From contig NZ_CP065053.1 of NCBI RefSeq assembly GCF_015689335.1, positions 2,728,001 through 2,792,000 of the forward strand: a DNA stretch of 64,000 nucleotides, read 5' to 3'. This DNA is from Massilia antarctica (GTDB lineage: Bacteria; Pseudomonadota; Gammaproteobacteria; Burkholderiales; Burkholderiaceae_D). Positions 46,126 to 54,130 of this stretch are shown here, in pieces. The translations under genes and the position numbers were made by a program. The number at the start of each line of letters is the position of its first letter. Within the stretch, counting starts at the first letter, position 1. The notes beneath the pieces were generated by a model, which searched no databases, was not told the origin of the DNA, and saw nothing but the letters and a program-made list of their open reading frames with translations.

Positions 46126-46898
46126 GCGGATTCCTCGGTTGGGATAAAAATACGGCGGGCGCCGTGGGGAAGGACTTCAATCGGGTGGCCAAGGTAGCGG
46201 CTCAGGACCGGTGCTTGCATCACGTCGTCGACCGGGCCGGCCAGCCATTCGCCGTCGCCCATCATCAGGAGCGCGTGGCTCGACGCCTGGTGCGCCAGGT
46301 TCAGGTCGTGGCCGATCATCACGGCTGTCTTGCCCTGCTCGCGGCACAGTTTTTCCAAGAGGCGCATCACGCTGTGCTGGTGCGCCAGGTCGAGCGCGTT
46401 GGCCGGTTCGTCCAGCAGCAGCAGGGGTGTATCCTGCGCCAGCATGGCGGCAATCGCCACGCGCTGGCGCTCGCCGCCGGACAGGGTGCGCACGTCGCGT
46501 TCGGCCAGGTCGGCCACTTCCATCGAGGCCAGCGCGGCGTGCGCGATGGCGTAGTCGTCGCTGCCTTCCCAGTAGCGGTTGGCGTGGTAGGGATGGCGCG
46601 CCGCCAGCACGGTTTCGATGGCGCGGTAGGCAAAGGCGTCGCTGCGCGATTGCGGCAAGAAGGCGCGCTGGCGCGCCAGTTCTTCCAGCGGCCAGTCCTT
46701 GAGCACGCGCCCGCCGATGGCGATGCTGCCGCCATCGGGCTCGCGCAGGCCGGCCAGGGCGCGCATCAGGGTGCTTTTGCCGGCGCCGTTGCGGCCGATA
46801 ATGCACCACGATTCGCCGCCGCGCACTTGCCAGTCGAGCTTTTCCACCAGGGTGCGGCTGCCGGCGGTGAGCAGCAGTTGGCGCGCTTCGATCATCAT
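46122..46898 (-). CDS. btuD: Cobalamin ABC transporter ATP-binding protein
   Basis: 258 residues. Walker A IIGRNGAGKSTLMRALAG, signature TLSGGERQRVAIAAMLAQ, Walker B LLLLDEPANALD and switch His in VMIGHDLNLAHQ, so a complete ATPase. It is the FepC/BtuD type that powers the FecCD-family permease encoded just before it. The ATG at 46898 overlaps the btuC stop (ATGA). Confidence 0.92.
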   Translation of the reverse strand: MMIEARQLLLTAGSRTLVEKLDWQVRGGESWCIIGRNGAGKSTLMRALAGLREPDGGSIAIGGRVLKDWPLEELARQRAFLPQSRSDAFAYRAIETVLAARHPYHANRYWEGSDDYAIAHAALASMEVADLAERDVRTLSGGERQRVAIAAMLAQDTPLLLLDEPANALDLAHQHSVMRLLEKLCREQGKTAVMIGHDLNLAHQASSHALLMMGDGEWLAGPVDDVMQAPVLSRYLGHPIEVLPHGARRIFIPTEESA

Positions 46899-47920
46899 GA
46901 GCGGTTCAGCCGGTGGAGTTGATACAGGAAGACGGGGGCGCCGATCAGCGCGGTGATCACGCCCACCGGCAACTGCTGCGGCGCCAGGACGGTGCGCGCC
47001 AAGGTATCGGCCAGCACCAGGAAGGCGCCGCCGGCCAGGGTGGCTGCGGGAATCAGCAGCCGGTGATCGGGGCCGCAGGCGAAGCGGCAGGCATGCGGCA
47101 CGATCAGGCCGACGAAGCCGATGCTGCCGGCGCTGGTCACGGCGCTGGCGGTCAGCATGCCGGAGCAGAAAAACAAGCCCTTGCGCAGGGCGCTGACCGG
47201 AATGCCCAGGGTGGCGGCGGCTTCCGCGTGCAGCGCCAGCACGTTCAAGGATCGGGCGCTGCGCAGCGCGAAGGCCAGGCCGGCAGCCAGCACGATCCAC
47301 GGCAGCGGGCGCAAAGGGGCGCCGGCGATGTCGCCGATCATCCAGAAAATCATGCTGCGCAAGCGGCTTTCGGGCGCGATCGAGAGCATCAGGGTCACCA
47401 GCGCGATGCACGACGTGGACAGGATCGCGCCGGTCAGCAGCAGCAGGGACGAGCCGCCTTCGGCCGCCGCGTTGCCGCGCAAATCGCGCCGCGCCAGCAG
47501 GTACAGCAGCATCGAGACGGCAACCGCGCCCACGAAGGCGGCCACGTCGACCATCCACATGGCCCACATGAACAGCAGCGCGGCCAGCGCGCCGACCGAC
47601 GCACCGGCCGAGATGCCCAGTACATACGGTTCGGCCAGGGGATTGCGCAGCAAGGCTTGCATCATCACGCCGGCCAGCGCGAGCGCGCTGCCGGTGACGA
47701 ATGCCACCAGTGCGCGCGACAGGCGCAGGTCGAGCAGGGTGGCGGCCAGGGTCGAGGTATCGCCTTTCGCCAGCGCGATCAGCGCGCCCGGCATCTCCGC
47801 CAGCGGAATCGGCACCGAGCCGACCATCCCGGAGACCACCAGGCTTGCCAACGCCAGCAAGCAGAGCGCCGTGATGACGACCTTGGCCCGATGGCGCATG
47901 TTGCGAAAGAACGGATGCAT
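46895..47920 (-). CDS. btuC: Cobalamin ABC transporter permease
   Basis: 341 residues with about ten membrane helices, FecCD family: LRLSRALVAFVTGSALALAG, LLRNPLAEPYVLGISAGASV, AGSIGFVGLIVPHACRF (the coupling region) and LADTLARTVLAPQQLPVG. It forms the channel for BtuD and BtuF. The ATG at 47920 (MHPFFRNM) has AGGAA just upstream; the 30-codon in-frame extension beyond it overlaps btuB and is rejected. It starts 19 bases after the btuB stop. Confidence 0.92.
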   Translation of the reverse strand: MHPFFRNMRHRAKVVITALCLLALASLVVSGMVGSVPIPLAEMPGALIALAKGDTSTLAATLLDLRLSRALVAFVTGSALALAGVMMQALLRNPLAEPYVLGISAGASVGALAALLFMWAMWMVDVAAFVGAVAVSMLLYLLARRDLRGNAAAEGGSSLLLLTGAILSTSCIALVTLMLSIAPESRLRSMIFWMIGDIAGAPLRPLPWIVLAAGLAFALRSARSLNVLALHAEAAATLGIPVSALRKGLFFCSGMLTASAVTSAGSIGFVGLIVPHACRFACGPDHRLLIPAATLAGGAFLVLADTLARTVLAPQQLPVGVITALIGAPVFLYQLHRLNRS

Positions 47921-47939
47921 GCGATTCCTATGTGCTGCC

Positions 47940-49805
47940 TTAGCGGATGCCGTAGCGGACGCCGGCAAACACCTGTCGGCCGGCGGTGGCGTAATTGCGC
48001 GCCGTTTCATACTGTTTGTCGGCGGCGTTGTTCAACCGTAGCACGGCTGACCAGTCGGGTGCAAAGCGATATTCGGCAAACAGGTTCACCAGTCCGTAGC
48101 CGGGCAGCGTGTTGCGGTTGGCCAGGTCGTCGAAGCGCTTGGCGGATAACTGTACACCGGCGCCGGCGGCCAGTGCGCCCGCGCTGTACTCGATGGCGAA
48201 CTTGGCGTGGCGCCTGGCGCGCCGCTGCAGGCTTTTGCCAGTGGTGTCGTCGCGCGGGTCCTGCAGATCGAGCGAACCGCTCATGTCGAAGGCGCCCATG
48301 CGGGTGCGTGCACCAAGGCTGATGCCTTCCAGGGTGGCGCGGTCGACGTTGTAGGCGCAGCCGTTCGGATGCGTCTCCAGCTGGACCGGGCATTTGCTGG
48401 TGTTGACCAAAAGGTCGCTCAGGCGGTTGCGGTACCAGACCGCGCTGGCCTCAAGCGTGCCGTCGTTGTAATACACGCCGCCTTCGACGTTCCTGCCATG
48501 TTCCGGCTTGTTGGTATCGACCCCGTAGTTCGGGTAATACAGTTCGTTGAAGGTCGGTGCGCGAAAGCTGGTGCCGGCGCTGGCGTTCACGCGCAGCGCC
48601 CGCGTGAGTTTGTAGCCGTAGCCGACGCCGCCGGTGACCTTGGCGCCGTACTGGGTGCTGTCGTCGCGCCGCGCGCTGGCGCTGGCCAGATGGTTGCCGC
48701 GCTTGAGCGAGTAGGCGGCGGCCAACGAATTGGTCGCGCGGCTGGTGTTCAAGGCGCGCGTGGTGTCGGCGAACACGTCTTCCACGCGCCGTTCCAGCAC
48801 CAGTTGCAGCAAGTCGCTGCCAAGGGCGATGTCGTTCTGCATGCTGTAGGCGTGCAGGCGCGTGTCGATGCGGTTGCTGCTTGTCGCACTGGAGAAGTTG
48901 ACCGATTTGTCATCGGCCTCGGACGCCTGCAGGCTCACTTTCCAGTTGGGCGTGATCTGGTGTTTCGAATACACGGCGATGTTGTCCATGTTTTGCACGC
49001 TACGCACGTCGAAAGGACCCGGCCCCGCATCGTACTGCGACTTGAGATGGCTGTGCAGGTACAGCAGGCCCGCTTCGTGACCCTTTGCCAGCACGATGCC
49101 CAACTGGCCGGTGGCGCTGTCCCTGGCATAGCCGTCGTTGTCCTGGTTGTAGGAAAAATTGCCCGGTTTGGTCGTCGAGAAACCGTCATCCTTGTCCTTC
49201 GATACACCGAAAGCGTAGCTGATGCTGTTCTCCCCTTCGCTGGCGCCGGCCACGCCGAACGCCATCGAGCGCGCCTTGTCGCTGCCCGCTTCCACGGCGG
49301 CGGTGACCTTTGGCGCGCCGGCGCCGCGCCGGGTGAAAATCTGCACCACGCCGCCGATGGCGTCGGCGCCGTACATGGTGGCCAGCGGGCCGTAGACGAT
49401 TTCGATGCGGTCGATGTTCGCCAGCGGCAGGGTGGCCCAGTTGGCGATGCCGATCGTGGACGAGCCAATGCGGACGCCGTCGACCAGCACCACGGTCTGT
49501 TTGGCGTCGCCGCCACGGATGAAGACCTGCGATGCGCTGCCCGGACCGCCGTTACGCGTGATCTCGATGCCGCGCTGCTTTTGCAGCAGTTCGACGACAT
49601 TGCCCGCGCCCGAGCGGGCGATGTCGGTGGCGCTGATCAGCACATGGTCGCTCAGCACGTCGCTGGACGGCTGCGGTGCGCGCGCGGCGGTGATGACGAC
49701 GGCGGCAACGGCCGTATCGGCGGCGCTGTCGGCCAGGGCACATGGGGAGGTAAAAGCTAGCGCGAGCGACGTCAGGACCGCGTGGCGTACAACAGGAAAG
49801 GTCAT
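47940..49805 (-). CDS. btuB: TonB-dependent cobalamin receptor
   Basis: 621 residues, close to E. coli BtuB length. It has a signal peptide (to about residue 25), a TonB-box-like stretch AAVVITAARAPQ, a plug domain (VELLQKQRGIEITRNGG, VFIRGGDAKQTVVLVDGVRI, IDRIEIVYGPLATMYGADAI) and a beta-barrel ending FAGVRYGIR. The last residue is Arg rather than the usual aromatic. It should import cobalamin across the outer membrane. It heads the run of B12 genes and follows the cobalamin riboswitch, which predicts repression when B12 is plentiful. Confidence 0.92.
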   Translation of the reverse strand: MTFPVVRHAVLTSLALAFTSPCALADSAADTAVAAVVITAARAPQPSSDVLSDHVLISATDIARSGAGNVVELLQKQRGIEITRNGGPGSASQVFIRGGDAKQTVVLVDGVRIGSSTIGIANWATLPLANIDRIEIVYGPLATMYGADAIGGVVQIFTRRGAGAPKVTAAVEAGSDKARSMAFGVAGASEGENSISYAFGVSKDKDDGFSTTKPGNFSYNQDNDGYARDSATGQLGIVLAKGHEAGLLYLHSHLKSQYDAGPGPFDVRSVQNMDNIAVYSKHQITPNWKVSLQASEADDKSVNFSSATSSNRIDTRLHAYSMQNDIALGSDLLQLVLERRVEDVFADTTRALNTSRATNSLAAAYSLKRGNHLASASARRDDSTQYGAKVTGGVGYGYKLTRALRVNASAGTSFRAPTFNELYYPNYGVDTNKPEHGRNVEGGVYYNDGTLEASAVWYRNRLSDLLVNTSKCPVQLETHPNGCAYNVDRATLEGISLGARTRMGAFDMSGSLDLQDPRDDTTGKSLQRRARRHAKFAIEYSAGALAAGAGVQLSAKRFDDLANRNTLPGYGLVNLFAEYRFAPDWSAVLRLNNAADKQYETARNYATAGRQVFAGVRYGIR

Positions 49806-49901
49806 GACAAATCTTCAGTGAATGCGATTGCGAGCAACCGGCCGACGTCCCCGTTGGCCAGATTGAAAAGAAACGCGCGGACCTGGCCGCACGCTTCCAC
49901 C

Positions 49902-50100
49902 TGTTTTGGCCGGTATCCGGGCTGGCAAATGCGGCCGTCTCACCTTCCCATGCCAAATGCACAGTGGTCGTTCGAGGCGGCTCGTCGCTACGTGGGCGAC
50001 ATTTGCTTACCGTTGCGGGGGCAGCACACGTTGGCCTGTTGCAGGCTTCGTGTTTCCCAGTTTAACTGCGCTCATGGACATGGGCGCGGGCACCAAAACC
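49902..50100 (-). promoter_or_regulatory. Cobalamin riboswitch upstream of btuB
   Basis: On the minus strand the region contains AACTGGGAAACACGAAGCC, then GCTGCCCCCGCAACGGTAAG, and the B12-box AGCCCGGATACCGGCC near the 3' end. These are the conserved blocks of the cobalamin aptamer. The outer stem P1 is GGTTTTGG (50093-50100) with CCAAAAC (49903-49909). The btuB ATG is 97 nt further on. No T-rich terminator is seen between, so control is more likely at translation. The aptamer starts 6 nt after the cobC stop codon. Confidence 0.93.
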
Positions 50101-50106
50101 CGATAA

Positions 50107-50652
50107 TTATACACAGTCGATGATGACGGTCTCGCCGTAGGCAATGGCGTGGGGATGCTGCGCCGCTTCCAGCGCCATGGCCTCGGGCGCCAGGCCCCGC
50201 GCGCGCGCCGACAGCAGGCGGATGGTACCGGCGTGGCAGATGACGATGGCGCCGGGCGCTGGCAGGCGCATGCAGTCGGCATGAAACGCGGACACGCGGC
50301 GCGCCATGTCGGCGACGCTTTCGCCGCCGCCGGGGCGGTAGCCGGCCATGTCGGCGGCCCAGGCATCGACGCCGGCGCGGTCGATGTCGTCCCAGCGGCG
50401 CATTTCCCATTCGCCGAAATCGAGTTCGGCCAGGCGCGCGTCATATCGCACCGCCGCGCCGCCCAAGGCGGCCGCCAGGTCGGCGCAGCGCCGCAGGGGG
50501 CTGGAAAACAGCGGCATGCCAGCGGGCAGGGCGGCGCGCAGGGCGGGCAGGGCCAGCGCCTGCATGTCCGGATCGACAGCGAGGTCGGTGCGTCCGTAGC
50601 ACACGCTGGGCGCGACCTGCGGCGCCAGGTGGCGTACCAGATACAGGCGCAT
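50107..50652 (-). CDS. cobC: Alpha-ribazole phosphatase-like histidine phosphatase
   Basis: 181 residues, phosphoglycerate-mutase-like. The phospho-His motif is LYLVRHLAPQVAPSVCYGRT; note RHLA, where the usual motif is RHGE/RHGA. Further blocks are FSSPLRRCADLA, LAELDFGEWEMRRWDDI and IVICHAGTIRLL. It removes phosphate from alpha-ribazole phosphate or adenosylcobalamin phosphate. It starts two bases after the cobS stop and is the last gene of cobT-cobS-cobC. Confidence 0.88.
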   Translation of the reverse strand: MRLYLVRHLAPQVAPSVCYGRTDLAVDPDMQALALPALRAALPAGMPLFSSPLRRCADLAAALGGAAVRYDARLAELDFGEWEMRRWDDIDRAGVDAWAADMAGYRPGGGESVADMARRVSAFHADCMRLPAPGAIVICHAGTIRLLSARARGLAPEAMALEAAQHPHAIAYGETVIIDCV

Positions 50653-50654
50653 TC

Positions 50655-51446
50655 TCAGCCCCAGAGGCCGTGATGGAAAAACGCCAGCAGCGCCAGATAG
50701 ATGACCACCTCGGCCACCTGCTGCACGGCGCCCAGGCAGTCGCCGGTGTAGCCGCCGATGCGGCGCAGGCACTTGGCGCCCAGCCACCACGCCACCAGCG
50801 CGGCGCCCATCACGCCGGTGAGCAGCGCAAGCCAGGGCACCATGCCGGCCGTGGCCAGCGCCAGTGCGGGCACACCGGCGCAGGCGCAGGCGATGCCGAA
50901 TTCGCGGTTGCTCATATGCTGGGCCATCGGCTTGGCCTTGCCCTCGGCGCGCGCGTATTCCATTTCCCAGATCAGGCTCACCGCGGCAAGGCGCGACAAG
51001 GGATGGGCGATGAACAGCGCCGCGATGACGGCGGGTGCGGGCAGAAAGGACAGCAGGGCGCACTTGAGCGCCACCGTCAGCCCCATGCCGACCGCGCCGT
51101 AGGTGCCGATGCGCGAGTCCTTCATGATTTCCAGCACCCGCTCGGTGCTCAAGCCGCCGCCGAAGCCGTCGCACATGTCGGCCAGGCCGTCCTCGTGGAA
51201 GGCGCCGGTCAGGTAGATCGCCGCCACCGTCGACAGCAGCACCGCCACCGGCGCGGGCCAGAGCCATGCGGCGCCCGCATACACCGCCGCGGCAACGCCG
51301 GCGACGACCACGCCGACCAGCGGAAAATAGCGCGATGCATGGTGCAGCCAGGCCGGATCGAATCCGACCCAGCCCGGAATCGGCACGCGGGTGAAAAACT
51401 GCAGCGCGATGAAGAACAGCCGGCACTGGTGGACGATGCTGGCCAT
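50655..51446 (-). CDS. cobS: Adenosylcobinamide-GDP ribazoletransferase
   Basis: 263 residues, multi-pass membrane protein. Family blocks: LFFIALQFFTRVPIPGWVGF at the N-terminus, then YLTGAFHEDGLADMCDGFGG and MKDSRIGTYGAVGMG. It joins adenosylcobinamide-GDP and alpha-ribazole (phosphate) in the last condensation step. It lies 9 bases after cobT and 2 before cobC. Confidence 0.94.
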   Translation of the reverse strand: MASIVHQCRLFFIALQFFTRVPIPGWVGFDPAWLHHASRYFPLVGVVVAGVAAAVYAGAAWLWPAPVAVLLSTVAAIYLTGAFHEDGLADMCDGFGGGLSTERVLEIMKDSRIGTYGAVGMGLTVALKCALLSFLPAPAVIAALFIAHPLSRLAAVSLIWEMEYARAEGKAKPMAQHMSNREFGIACACAGVPALALATAGMVPWLALLTGVMGAALVAWWLGAKCLRRIGGYTGDCLGAVQQVAEVVIYLALLAFFHHGLWG

Positions 51447-51455
51447 GGTCCGTAC

Positions 51456-52490
51456 TTACGCCGACTGGCCGCTGACCCGCGCCGACTGGAAGGTGGCCAT
51501 CTCGCCGAGGAAGTTGACGGCCGCGTGCAGCAGCGGCAGCGCCAGGGCGCAGCCGGTGCCTTCGCCCAATCGCAGGCCCAGGTTGAGCAGCGGCTTGGCC
51601 TGGAAGTGACCGAGCATGCGCGCGTGGCCCGCTTCGTCGGAGCAGTGCGAGAACACGCAGTAATCGAGGATGGCCGGTTGCAGGCGCGCCGCCACCAGCA
51701 GCGCGCTGCTGACGATGAAGCCGTCGATCAGCAGCACCATGCGCCGCTCGGCCGCCTTGAGCATGGCGCCGGCGATCATGGCAATCTCGAAGCCGCCGAA
51801 GGTGGCCAGGATGTCGAGTGGCTCGCTCATCTCGCCATGCAGGGCGACCGCCGCCTCGATCACGTTTTGCTTGTGCAGCACGCCCTCTGGCGAAAGGCCG
51901 GTGCCGGCGCCGACGCAATCGGCCACCGGCGAGCCGGTCAGCTTGTGCATCAGGGCAGCGGCGGCGGTGGTGTTCCCGATGCCCATTTCGCCGAAGCCGA
52001 TCACATTGCCTTCCAGGTTGCCGACGATGCGCATGCCATGCGCCAGGGCGGCGGCGCATTCGGCCCAGCTCATGGCCGGCTGCTGCGCGAAGTTGGCGGT
52101 GCCGCGTCCGACCTTGCAGTCCATCAGGGCTGCGCGCTTGCCGAAATCGTGATTCACGCCGGCGTCGATGATTTGCAGCGCGCAGCCGTTCTGGCGCGCG
52201 AACACGTTGATGGCCGCGCCCTTGGACAGGAAGTTCTCGACCATTTGCCAGGTCACGCTTTGCGGATAGGCCGAGATGCCTTCGGCCACCACGCCGTGAT
52301 CGGCCGCGAACACGAGGATGGCCGGCTTGTGCAGCGCGACCCTGGTCGTTTGCTGGATCAGGCCGATCTGCTTCGCCAGGGTTTCGAGCGCGCCCAGGCT
52401 GCCCAGCGGCTTGGTCTTGTTGTCGATCGCTTGGGTCAGTTCGCTGGCCAGCAGTGGGTCGTGGGTGGAAAGTATGTCAGGGAGGCGCAT
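51456..52490 (-). CDS. cobT: Nicotinate-nucleotide--dimethylbenzimidazole phosphoribosyltransferase
   Basis: 344 residues from ATG 52490. Family blocks: TKPLGSLGALETLAKQIGLI, ILVFAADHGVVAEGISAYP, EMGIGNTTAAAALMHKLTG and LRLGEGTGCALALPLLHA, with the catalytic Glu in GEGTG. It activates the lower ligand base as alpha-ribazole phosphate. A TTG at 52514 with GGAAA upstream is an alternative start, adding 8 residues. It heads the leftward cobT-cobS-cobC set. Confidence 0.94.
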   Translation of the reverse strand: MRLPDILSTHDPLLASELTQAIDNKTKPLGSLGALETLAKQIGLIQQTTRVALHKPAILVFAADHGVVAEGISAYPQSVTWQMVENFLSKGAAINVFARQNGCALQIIDAGVNHDFGKRAALMDCKVGRGTANFAQQPAMSWAECAAALAHGMRIVGNLEGNVIGFGEMGIGNTTAAAALMHKLTGSPVADCVGAGTGLSPEGVLHKQNVIEAAVALHGEMSEPLDILATFGGFEIAMIAGAMLKAAERRMVLLIDGFIVSSALLVAARLQPAILDYCVFSHCSDEAGHARMLGHFQAKPLLNLGLRLGEGTGCALALPLLHAAVNFLGEMATFQSARVSGQSA

Positions 52491-52651
52491 CGTGGAGAGA
52501 TAAGAAAGTGTCAAGAAATTTCCGCGCTAAGATAGCACACTCGCGTTCCGGGGTTTCTGCAAGACCAGCGTGGACGATCAAAGTGCGGCACAATTGGCCT
52601 GTGAATGTTGTCGTTTCATACAAAAGACTGTATTAAAAAAATAGGAAGAAC

Positions 52652-54130
52652 ATGAACGAGCAGGTTGCGCGGGATGTGGTGCTGGTGCGCTCCGTTGAAA
52701 CAATGGATGGCAAGCATGAGGTGCTGAGCGACGACGATCGCCTGTATGCCAGCCGTAGCGCGCGGGAACTGGCGCAATGGCAGGCATCGGACAGCAAGTC
52801 GGAGGTCACGAACGAGCATTTCTTGCAGCAGCGCGCCGAGCAGATCCTCAAGCGGCTGGGCGAGCGCACACCCGTCTTCGCGGCCATTGCGCGGCGGCGC
52901 GGTGGGTTCAAGGCGTTGTCGCTGGGCGTGCCGCTGCTGGCGCTGGTGGTCGGCGCCGGGGTCGACCGGATTGGCGATCCGCACCGGGTCGACCTGCTGT
53001 CGGCGCCGTTGCTGGCGGTTATCGGCTGGAATGTAGCGGTGTATCTGCTGTTGCTGGCCTGGCTGTTCGTGCCCGCGCGCAAGAACGGCTGGGTCTCGCC
53101 GGCCTTGCTGCGCCGCCTGAGCGGGGCGCAATTGTCGCTGCCGCGCAAGTTGCCGCATGTGCTGGCGGCCGCGCTGACCGATTTCAGCCTGCAGTGGACC
53201 GAGCTGAGCGCAAAGCTGACGCACGCGCGCCTGGCGCGCACCATGCATCTGGCCGCCGCCATGTTCGCCATGGGCGCGATCCTGTCGCTGTACGCGCGCG
53301 GATTTCTGTCGGAATATGTGGCCGGCTGGGAAAGCACCTTCCTGGGCGCCGGGCAGGTGCATGCCATCCTGTCGGTCGTGTTCGCGCCGGCCGTGGCGCT
53401 GTTGCCGCTGGACGGCTTCAGCGTGGCCGATATCGAAGCCTTGCATTTTTCGCGCACGCCCAGCGGGGCGGGCGGGGCCAGATGGGTCCATTTATATGGC
53501 GCGACCTTGCTGCTGCTGGTGGTGCTGCCGCGCCTGATCCTGGCGGGTGTTGCCCACTGGCGCGCGCAACAGATGCACAACAGGTTTCCGCTGGACCTGG
53601 AACAACCGTATTTCCGCAAACTGAACGGCGAGGCCGGCACCACCGCGCCGGCTGTGCTGCGCGTGCTGCCGTACAGCTTTACGCTCGACGAGCCGCGCCA
53701 CCAGGGCCTCTCGCAGGTGGCGCTCACCCTGTTCGGCGAACAGGCGCGGGTGATGCTGCGCCCGTCGTCCAGCTATGGCGAAGAGGCCGTGGACAGCCTG
53801 CGCGACCTGAGCCTGGACGACCCGAACGTGACGGTGACCGCTGTGCTGTTCAGCCTGGCGGCGACGCCGGAGAAGGAAAATCACGGCGCCTTTCTCGATT
53901 ATCTGGTGCGCTCGTCCAGGCGCGGCATTGCGGTGCTGATCGATGAATCGGCACTGGTCGAGCGCAGCGTCGCCCAGGCCGGGGACGATGTGCGGCTGGC
54001 CGAACGCATCGCGCTATGGCAACAGTTTTGCAACTTCCACCGCGCCCCGGCGACCATCGTCAACCTGCTCGATCCGGAGCGCCGTTCGCTGGAATCCGGC
54101 GCCGGACTTAGTTTATCGAAGGCATCATGA
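52652..54130 (+). CDS. DUF2868 membrane protein
   Basis: 492 residues. About four hydrophobic helices are seen: near residues 90-105 and 125-145 (NVAVYLLLLAWLFV), about 205-220 (AAAMFAMGAILSLYA), and 290-305 (LYGATLLLLVVLPRLILA). The C-terminal 180 residues are soluble and contain LRVLPYSFTLDEPRHQG. It fits DUF2868, which is commonly encoded just before a DUF3482 GTPase, as here. The start has AGGAAG seven bases before it, and its stop overlaps the next gene (ATGA at 54127-54130). The function is unknown; it may be the membrane partner of the GTPase. Confidence 0.85.
   Translation: MNEQVARDVVLVRSVETMDGKHEVLSDDDRLYASRSARELAQWQASDSKSEVTNEHFLQQRAEQILKRLGERTPVFAAIARRRGGFKALSLGVPLLALVVGAGVDRIGDPHRVDLLSAPLLAVIGWNVAVYLLLLAWLFVPARKNGWVSPALLRRLSGAQLSLPRKLPHVLAAALTDFSLQWTELSAKLTHARLARTMHLAAAMFAMGAILSLYARGFLSEYVAGWESTFLGAGQVHAILSVVFAPAVALLPLDGFSVADIEALHFSRTPSGAGGARWVHLYGATLLLLVVLPRLILAGVAHWRAQQMHNRFPLDLEQPYFRKLNGEAGTTAPAVLRVLPYSFTLDEPRHQGLSQVALTLFGEQARVMLRPSSSYGEEAVDSLRDLSLDDPNVTVTAVLFSLAATPEKENHGAFLDYLVRSSRRGIAVLIDESALVERSVAQAGDDVRLAERIALWQQFCNFHRAPATIVNLLDPERRSLESGAGLSLSKAS

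Noticed and set aside
52608..52636. Promoter TTGTCG-N17-TATTAA upstream of the DUF2868 gene
   Set aside because: The predicted start would leave only about 9 nt before the ATG and fall on the ribosome binding site, so it was not listed.
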